Source: Saccharum officinarum (Eukaryota > Streptophyta > Magnoliopsida > Poales > Poaceae). From it: DNA of 64,000 nt. A program made the position numbers and the translations under genes. A model generated the notes under the pieces. That model was given only the letters and a program-made list of their open reading frames with translations, was not told the origin of the DNA and made no database searches. Location: NCBI GenBank assembly GCA_020631735.1, contig CM036168.1, forward strand, positions 102,196,036-102,260,035. Reading direction: 5' to 3'. Below, piece by piece: positions 56,701 through 64,000 of the stretch. Position 1 is the first letter of the stretch. Every line of letters begins with the position of its first letter.

Positions 56701-57293
56701 ATGATTTCTTGCTAAAAGGGCTGTAAAACACAGCACAAAGCATCCAAGGTAACCGATAAAACGAAGACAGGACGTTCACACAGAGGCTACATGCTAGTGC
56801 TTTGACCTGAGGAGGGCCGTGCCACAGAAATCCTCCTGCAGGTGGAGAGGGACGCGCCCGCCGACGTACATCAGGAAGAACTTTTGCAGGTAGCTGATGT
56901 CCCCCTTTGGCGACTAAACACAAAATATCACACGCATTGGCATATCGTCGAACAAGTTGTGAACACAGAGGCTTTTCACAAATCCAAGCTTTTCATGAAT
57001 CTAGCTGAGGTATCAGGTACCTGCACGGAGAGCTGGTATAGGTGAAACTTGGAAGGCATTGATCCGGCTCGCCATTGGTCCTGCTCGCCTGCTTCCGCGT
57101 CCCTCTCTGGTTCGTCCTCCGCTGTTGCTTCGCTGGTGTCGTCGTTGTCGTCAGAGGAGTCCTCGTTTTGGCACGGTGGCGCGTCGTAGGCTGACGAAGG
57201 TAAGTCGTCGCCGTCCTCGTCGCCGAAGTGCGACGCCCGGCGGCCGCGGCCCTGCCGGTGCGATTCCCTCGGTTTCTTTCCGCTTTTGCCCAT
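53776..57293 (-). CDS. SAM-dependent methyltransferase-like protein, 5 exons
   Basis: Exons 57021-57293, 56807-56913, 55608-56106, 54856-54971 and 53776-53980 join in phase to 1,200 nt (399 residues plus TAG), all with GT-AG borders. The N-terminus is basic, then acidic and low-complexity (residues about 20-75). The class I methyltransferase fold begins near 90: YLQKFFLMYVGGRVPLHLQ, an unusual motif I EDFCGTALLS (118-127), motif II-type GLDLDLESLEW (about 141-151), then FHGNVLQP, DIICAFNYSCCCLHSR and KRGGIFVMDVYGGTSSE. The C-terminal exons encode YFWEQDEFDIISRQ, FTYHWRL, WSIPEIKDCLEEAGF and HVWIREMP. It matches a conserved but poorly characterised plant family; the substrate is not evident. 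Introns carry an L1 tail (54170-54528) and a Tourist MITE (56157-56555). No defect is visible. Confidence 0.92.
54170..54528 (+). mobile_element. 5'-truncated L1 LINE in intron 4
   Basis: Encodes the last about 70 residues of a plant L1 reverse transcriptase (SAWNIWKERNRRTFKG, RTPAQVLGLIKEELGLF) ending in TGA near 54391, then a 3' UTR and AAT-rich tail. Flanked by a 12-bp TSD ATAATATCCTTC (54158-54169 and 54529-54540). Antisense to the host gene. Confidence 0.88.
56157..56555. mobile_element. Tourist-like MITE in intron 2, with nested Stowaway
   Basis: Ends GGGCATGTTCGGATCC and TTCCAAACAGGGTC with TAA on both sides (56154-56156 and 56556-56558). It lies about 50 bp from the exon 3 acceptor of the methyltransferase-like gene, between acceptor and any branch site further upstream. 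A second MITE (56313-56446) sits inside. Confidence 0.75.
56313..56446. mobile_element. Stowaway-like MITE nested in the Tourist element
   Basis: Begins CTCCACCAATTCCAAATTAT with AAGACGTTTTGGCTT inside and ends AAGCCAAAACATCTTAG through AAACGGAG, the usual grass Stowaway CTCC...GGAG layout. A clean TA TSD is not preserved on the right. Confidence 0.72.
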
Positions 57294-58475
57294 CGATTTT
57301 GTGTCTGGACTCTGGAGACAAACAGCAGCGCTTTTATTTGGAAACTGGAGTACTAGAATCTACTTTTTGCAAAACAGTCCTCGTGCTTGTTCATAATTTT
57401 GTATGCTTATTATAGAGACACACATTCGTCGTAGGAGTACTTTTTGAAAAAGGCAAGGCAATACAAGTGCTCCGGAGTATATTTTTGTATGCTTATACAG
57501 GTGGCCTTTGGTTAGTGGGAAATGATGGGATTTGGGATAGGCAAATGAAGGGGTAGATTTGAACCCTTGTTTTGATATTTATTGGTAATATAAAGGGAAA
57601 CGAAATTGGATTGTTGAAAGGGAAAAGGTGGCTGTGAGTTTGCTACGCTCGCTGTGGGCGTGGGGGACCGGACTTGCGACTTGTTCACTGGTCTGAAGAT
57701 TTCAGACCAGCCGGCTGGTTGCCCACTCATTTTACTGTTCATCAAATCAGCTAAACAGTGTTTTCTCTCACAAAACTAGCCAGTTTCCAGAAGCCTCCGT
57801 TCGTGCTGGGCCGGAGCGCCGCTGGCCTCCTTCGAGGTCGTGGAATCCCCGGAGTCGTCTCTTGTTTTCCGCGAGGGCTGCCGGAGGCCTGGAGCTACTG
57901 CGCGGGCCGCAAGAGGAGTAGCTTGTCTCACCGCGCAAGCTGCCACCAAGGTAAATCCAAACATGGCAAAAGGTTATTGGGCATTTAGGCCTGCTGGCTA
58001 CTGCTATTTGCAGATGTTTGGGCTGTAGCTGTCCAGCGAAGCCCATAGGCTGTACGCAAAAGCAGCTCCAGCTGCCCAGCAAAGCCCATCGGCTGCAGAG
58101 GGGCTCGGGCGGGCGTCGGTCGGAGTCGCCTCTGGGCTCTGGCGGTCTGGCCAGGACCCGCGTCTGCGTCTCCACTCTCCTCTCGAGCGCAGATCGAACC
58201 TGCCTAGTGCCGACGGCTCCTCATCCCTCAACCCGTTCCCATCCGGCGGCGGGAGCTCCTGGGTGAGCCGGTGAGGACGCCGCACCACCACATCCGGCCG
58301 CTGGGCAGTGCTCACCACAGCTCTCGCATTCCTCAGCTCCGTTCGGACCGTTCCCGTACGTTTGCCCAGTCGGGTGGTCCTGACCTGGCTCATCCCTACC
58401 TGGTTCAACTCTTCCATACTTCTAACGGCACCACAGTTCCCCCTCACCGAACGGCCGAGCAATTCGTCGAACAGC
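57294..58475. promoter_or_regulatory. Divergent intergenic region, methyltransferase and TAF12
   Basis: 1.18 kb between two ATGs on opposite strands, so both promoters must lie here. 58180-58475 is GC-rich and probably holds the TAF12 5' UTR. 57680-57790 (TTTTCTCTCACAAAACTAGC, GCCGGCTGGTTG) looks like a MITE fragment. No clear TATA box. Confidence 0.5.
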
Positions 58476-61400
58476 ATGGACGCGCCTCCGCCCTCGCAGC
58501 CGGACGCCGCGGCGGCGCCACCCTCCTCGACCTTGGCTTCTGCTCCCTCTCCGGCGCCACCATCCAACCCACCCACTTCTGCCGCCGCTGCAGCACCCGC
58601 CTCCGACTCCGCCATCACCACCCCTAACCCGAACCCAGCCACCGCCGCAAACCCCACTCAAACCCTAGAGGCTCCAGGCCCCGTCCCCGCGGCCGCACGG
58701 CCGCCGCCGCCGCGAATGAGGCCGCCTTACACCCACCTGGCCGCGCCCATCACGATGTCGTCGTCCTCCTCTGCTGCCACGGCCGCGGCCTCCTCGGCAT
58801 CCGTCCCGGCCGCTTCCTCCGCAGCTCCTCCTATGCCACGCGGAGGGGTTGTTCTGGGGGTGCCTGCGCCGCGCCCCGCACAGACTCCCGCTGGTTACAC
58901 TGGGTTCGTTCCGCCGCCTCCGCTTGCTCACCAATTTGGATCGATGCATCGCGGCCCCGACCAGCCCCCGCCTTCATCTTCACAGGTTTGTCTACCCGGT
59001 CAATTTCATTGTTATGCTAATCTTAATTCACAAGTTGATCAATATTGGTTGAAATGTAGCTTGGCTCTAGAATAACCATGGATAGTTACTAGGAGTGAGT
59101 ACTAGCTGCAGTGGTTTCTTTTCACTAAACCCATGATCTGTATGGATTAGATACAGTTTGTTAAATGCTGCAAGCTAGTTACCAGAGAATACTGGAAGTC
59201 TGGAACCCAATTTTCTGGTTTACAGCTTATTGAGCATGTTGCCTCAGAGTTAAGATCCAAACTATGGAATGCATACATGTCTTTTGTGATGTTTGTCCTA
59301 CAGATATGGGTGCTTATTTCTTGCCACTCCAGCCACTCCTGAAACTGTCAAATTTAACTCATAATGTGGGGTTAGGAGTGAAAACACTCAATTGTTTATT
59401 ACCTCTCACCCCCTGTGTTAACTCATGGCATGGCCTTGCACCAACACATGGAATTGTCAAATTCAGCTGTATAGATATACATGGTGTCTTATCACTGCTT
59501 GTAGTTCATCGATGCTCTGGTTTGGTTGATTATTTTGTACTTAGTTAAGCCATGTAAAATCATTATATCTGTTTCCTGCCTGCTGGTCTGGTGCCTTTCC
59601 ACTGTCAGTAGATCACATCCTTTATTTGTGCTTTTGACTTTACTAAAGATTCCTTATTATTGATGGCCTCCAGTTCAGGCAACCTTCCCCTGGGATTCAG
59701 AATGTTGGGATGGCTGGATCCATTAACACATCCCAGATGAGGCCAGGAGCAATATCTGGTCCGCAGCAGCCCAGACCTGGACTTCCATCATCAACAACTC
59801 CCATTCCATCTGGTAGCCAAATGCCAGGTTCACAAGTAAGAAAAACTTGTTTATAAGAGTAACAAATATTTTACTTTTAGGAAACTTATCTTTCTGTTTA
59901 AGTTATGGGGTACATCATATATCTAAACTCTGGTCATAAAAGTTACACTGTTCAGTATCCAAGTTAAAATAGGCATAAATTGCATATTCAATTTATTTAT
60001 CATGGGATGTGCCATTACAGTTTTGCTACAAATGTGGATTTACCAGTTATTAATCTACAAATTTTTCGCCATTCTTGTTTATTATACTGTTTTTGTCTAA
60101 TTTTACCGCCTCTGTGGTACTAGCACCTTAGTTGTTTTTGCTTAAGTTCTATTCTTCATCCAATCCAATGTACACGGGAATGGTCTTTTTATTCATCCCA
60201 ATTCATGTCATAATCTCTGATTGATTGAACTATTTTCCCACAGAGAGCCCCCTCTCAGTCTTTAATGAGGCCGATGACTGTGAGTTCTCCTTCTCCTTCG
60301 CCAGCTTCACAGCAAACTCCACAAAGTTCGTCTTCAACATTTAGGCCCCAACAGAGGCCACAAGTTTCACAACCAAGACCACAACAATCTGCACCTGTGC
60401 CTCCACCTCAACAGAACATAATTTTAACACAGCAGCATCAGAAGCAACAACAACTGAGTTCCTCACATCAAAATCAACAAAGTACTGCCCCAAAAAATCA
60501 GCCACAACTTTCTCAGCAGCCAGCTGCTCGTACTCCAATATCAATGACACCAAAGCCTGATTCGCCAGCTATACCAAATGTTGCTGTTCTACAATCTGTG
60601 GATGCAGCTGCAACTGATGCAAATGCCAGTGAAACTGGTACTCGACTAATCACCAAGAGAAGCATACATGAATTAGTTGCACAGGTATGTTTCTACATTT
60701 TTTGTTCTCAAGTACGGGCATGTTGCTACTTCTTCAATGTATTTTGAAAGAAGGTAGATGGTCAGCATTTTTCCTCTTCTTTTCTCTTAGGCCCCGTTTG
60801 GATCCTTGGAATTGAATTCATTTTAATAATAATAATAATAATTTAGATATATATTAATTAAGCTAATATGGTTGTATATGGATAATAATTTAGACATATA
60901 TTAATTAAGCTAATATGGTTGTATATGAATTATATTTGTATATATTGTTGGCTATACGAGAGAGATACTTATGTGTTGCATTTCTATCGTAGGGGAGCGA
61001 GTTGAAAAGCATGTTATAAGTTGCAAAGTAGAAACATAGCATGATGGTCTATATAATCAGTTTCCATCTCTCACTGTTATGAATTTGAGATAGGCTTATA
61101 TGTGAACTTCGGAAAGTGGTGGAATGTCAAATTCTAAGCCAAATAGCCTAGTTTATGAAGTAGATTTCAATTCCTCCAAATGAAAGGATCCAAACGGCCC
61201 CTTGTATTATATATCAACCATTTCATTAGTCCGCACCAAAGATTCTCAAGTAGTGTGAAACGGTTCAGGCCCTTTGGTTTCTCTCAATTCTTTTTGCAAG
61301 TCCATCTTTTGCTACGTCTGTACAGTGGCTGTGGAAGTCATGTTAACCAGCAATTTGGTAGTTCAATTATCCTTCTATACAACAACAACAACAACAACAA

Positions 61401-63425
61401 CATAGCCTTTGTTGTTGTTGTTGTTGTATAGAAGGATAATTGAACTACCAAATTGCTGGTTGCCATGACTTCCACAGCCGATGCAAATAGGTGGAAATGA
61501 TCCTTCTATAAACTTCATAAATCGAACCACTGGGCATGTTTCTTTGGCAATGTGGAAATGATAATTCAAATTCATATGGTCACAGGAGCAACTTAAAGAA
61601 TACTTCATTACTGCATAGTGCATACTATTGTGTTTTAATGACTTACAAGAGCTAAGTAGAATTCATTATTGATACTTAGGGCATGTACAATGCAAGGTGC
61701 TTAAGCATAAGTGTTTAAAATAGAATGATGCTAGCATTAAGCACTTGCATAAACTTCCGATGCAAATAGGTCCTTAATAAGCTTTAACTACCTTGCTAAG
61801 CCCTAGGAGCAAACTTAAGAATCTTATCCTCTTTATAAGCATCTGCGGCAAATGACATAACGTAAAAACACTGATTTTTTCCCTCTATGCACCCCCATTG
61901 TACAATATCTTAATGCTTCATTTTACCACATCTGGCTGTGATTTCATCTTCAAAATTCCCATTATGTTCATGTGCTTCTGATGACCTGTGCTAAAGCTTT
62001 GCTCCAGCGATACTTGGACCAATGCTGAAGTAGGATATAGTTAGTAAATAGTATTGGTTACTTACTTTTGTGAATAGCGAAAAATACATTTGTTGGGTTG
62101 ATATACACCATTCAATACTTGGCAGATTGATCCTAATGAAAAGCTGGATCCTGAAGTTGAAGATGTTCTTATTGACATCGCGGAAGATTTTGTGGAGTCT
62201 GTAAGTTACTCTACCCTCTGCTTTTTTGTCAATTTGGAAATACATTTCCTTTTCGACAAGAAGAATAATAACACAGCATTTTTAGTCTTATAAGCAAGTT
62301 GGGCTATCTGAATGTAATGTTTCTTGAACTGCCTAGCTCCCTTATTACAGGGTTGAAGGCTCCTAATCTCTATTTTGTTAGACTGTATCAATACCCCCCT
62401 CCTTCCCTCAAACTACATTATTCTATGAGGTCGTCACCATTGAATAATTGGTACATGAAACTTTTCAAAGGATTCATTCAGTTACAATCATGTATCATCA
62501 ATTCTGCATGTCTTGATATCATGCAACTTTGTTTCACATCAATTGGGAGTCCTTGTCCAGTAGCTAGTTTAAGTTTAATTTGTGGTTTGCTGATAACTGT
62601 TTGAAGCAGGTCACAACATTTGCTTGTTCTTTAGCAAAGCATAGGAAGTCAAGCACATTAGAAGCAAAAGATGTACTTCTCCATGCAGGTTCCCATATTA
62701 TTTTATCTTGTAGAATATATGTGATATTACCCTTTTAGGTTACCTTTATTTAAAATATAGTTTTATTGTAGCTTAGTGTTGTCCATTGCAGAGAGAAGCT
62801 GGAATATCACCTTGCCGGGCTTCAGTGGCGATGAAATCAAACTATACAAGAAACAGGTAGTTCATAGTTGATAGTTGTACATTTCTATTTATCGTGTATT
62901 GTTTGTTTTCAAATTTCTCCCAGTATTTATTATTCTTTTGTTCATCTTGTACTAACCATCTTCGTCTTGATGATTTGCAGCACATAAATGATATTCACAG
63001 GGAGAGGCTTGCTCTGGTACCCACTTTTTAAGTTTTCAGCAACCATCCATCTAATTTCATGCTTTGATCGTGTGCATGTAGCCATTCATCTCCCTTCTTA
63101 TGTGTTAAAACGCAGGAGGATGTTCTAGAAAATGTTATTGGGATTGGAAACATAATATAACTGTTGAATTGGCAAAATTCCAACCTATATTGAATGCTGT
63201 TTCGAAAATAAACTCCTCTGCCTGAACATTCTTCTGACTGTTGAATCTGCTACTTGCATCGGCTGCTTTCCTTTCATGTTGTGTTGATGTATTGCTCTTT
63301 TTTTTTCTTATAATGACCGTCAGATCAAGAAGTCCATGGCGACTGACACAAGAATCTCTGCTGCCCAAGCTGCAGCTAACCAGAAAAATCAGACTCCGAA
63401 ACCACCTGCCCCAGCTTCCCCGTAA
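58476..63425 (+). CDS. TAF12: TFIID subunit 12 (TAF12), 8 exons
   Basis: Exons 58476-58985, 59674-59835, 60244-60684, 62126-62200, 62610-62688, 62792-62856, 62981-63016 and 63324-63425 join in phase to 1,470 nt (489 residues plus TAA). The start [11 protein letters not shown] is chosen because upstream in-frame sequence looks like 5' UTR. Residues 1-170 are Pro/Ala/Ser-rich, 171-350 Gln/Pro/Ser-rich. The C-terminus has the H2B-like histone fold (about 358-435): [54 protein letters not shown], then [14 protein letters not shown]12 pairs with TAF4 in TFIID (and serves in SAGA) for RNA polymerase II transcription in the nucleus. Arabidopsis homologues are TAF12 and TAF12b/EER4. All borders are GT-AG and no lesion is visible. 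Intron 3 is enlarged by two MITEs and a palindrome. Confidence 0.95.
60790..61201. mobile_element. Tourist-like MITE in TAF12 intron 3, 412 bp
   Basis: Ends GGCCCCGTTTGGATCC and GGATCCAAACGGCCCC (perfect 16-bp TIR). Left flank TTA, right flank TTG. Inside, a direct duplication of about 50 bp containing AATTAAGCTAATATGGTTGT (near 60860 and 60915). Confidence 0.88.
61327..61479. repeat. 153-bp near-perfect palindrome with an RTE tail at its centre
   Basis: Two about 71-bp arms from GGCTGTGGAAGTCATG to the matching CATGACTTCCACAGCC differ at about two positions. The inner parts are (AAC)n and (GTT)n. The short loop CATAGCCTT equals the start of the reversed RTE LINE 3' end seen at 11988 and 3785. 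Located in TAF12 intron 3. Confidence 0.9.
61679..61909. mobile_element. Tourist-like MITE in TAF12 intron 3, 231 bp
   Basis: Left end GGGCATGTACAATGCAAGG, right end CCCCCATTGTACAATATC, flanked by TTA (61676-61678 and 61910-61912). A common grass type with a TGTACAATG terminus. Confidence 0.78.
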
Positions 63426-64000
63426 AAGATGTCCACAGGCCCCGCAAAACCCAGTATCACACGCATCACGTCTTTGGTGCTCGGACAGTTGTGGGTTTGT
63501 TGTTTGTTGAACCGGTGGTGGCAGTACTTGTACTAGATGTGTTACAATGAGTACATGTACAGATGATTTTTGTCATTACGAGTATCTGGTTAAAGTGTTA
63601 TTTTGTTAATACAAGGCATGGTTCCATATTATTATTGTATATTACTTCCATTTTAAATTGTACATAGAAGCAAATAACTTGACCCTCTATAAACAGCTAT
63701 ATCTAGAGATAGCGGCAAATAAACAGCTATATCCAGACATAGCGGCAATTGTAGCGGGACTTTAAAAAACTTCATAATAACTTAACATCAACACTGTAAA
63801 TGTGAAATTGTATTCTTCGGGGCTTACTCTAATAATAATAATAATTAAGGATCTGCCTGACGCTCTCTAGCCATCTGCATCGTTATTCATGGCAGACTGC
63901 CAATCATTTCGTTCTGAAAGAACTGTATGCTTGGCCGCAGCAGCAACTAACAATAGACGCGTCAGCTGAACCTCGGCGCGAACCATCGACCTCGTCCCCG
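63426..64000 (+). other. TAF12 3' UTR and downstream flank
   Basis: Probable TAF12 3' UTR to roughly 63650, then AT-rich sequence with a short (AAT)n at 63831-63845 and a direct repeat AAACAGCTATATC (63689 and 63720). No further gene seen before the window ends. Confidence 0.45.

Noticed and set aside
1..64000. tRNA, rRNA or microRNA genes
   Set aside because: No cloverleaf-like or rRNA sequence was recognised by eye. The strong inverted repeats found all have transposon TSDs or repeat context. A tRNA or structural-RNA scan was not possible.

Overview
This window is nuclear DNA of a grass, most likely a panicoid of the tribe Andropogoneae (sorghum, sugarcane, Miscanthus or maize relatives). 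Evidence: spliced genes with GT-AG introns, GC-rich first exons beside AT-rich introns, dense Tourist, Stowaway, hAT and Mutator-type MITEs, copia and gypsy LTR elements, and L1- and RTE-type LINEs. The species is not identified. A run of 100 Ns marks one assembly gap (43195-43294).

Layout. 1-3442: 3' part of a decayed copia gag-pol, cut inside RNase H and abutting an RTE-type LINE 3' end. 3916-4500: 5'-truncated gene with a NAM-associated-like C-terminal region. About 5100-11690: an L1 LINE relic split by a hAT MITE and by a second copia element with near-identical 118-bp LTRs but broken coding sequence. 12730-18733 (minus): multi-exon gene for a WD40-like protein with eight AT-hooks; its C-terminal exons were not found here. 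19757-30678: nested stack of a solo gypsy-type LTR containing a SIRE/Maximus-type copia relic, which contains a 3.9-kb solo LTR. 33982-35899: MULE-like element with long inverted repeats and a GRF-type zinc-finger ORF. 35943-37962: solo LTR of the SIRE-type family. 38016-42420: fold-back, PIF/Harbinger-like and hAT-like elements. 42471-43194: frameshifted CYP94-type P450 relic at the gap. 44743-46267: possible Helitron.

The right third carries the best genes: an intronless GT29 sialyltransferase-like gene (48160-49338, minus) with a 1.3-kb fold-back element 124 bp upstream of its ATG; a complete five-exon SAM-dependent methyltransferase-like gene (53776-57293, minus); and a complete eight-exon TAF12 gene (58476-63425, plus). 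The last two are divergent across about 1.2 kb. Their introns hold an L1 3' end, several MITEs and a 153-bp near-perfect palindrome.

The host genes look like ordinary housekeeping genes and do not form a shared pathway. I found no convincing new biological system. The most unusual items are the hairpin series in the gypsy-type LTR, the palindrome centred on an RTE tail in a TAF12 intron, the AT-hook amplification, and the insertion histories that can be read from target-site duplications (TSDs). All exon joins were read by eye from splice sites and reading phase.
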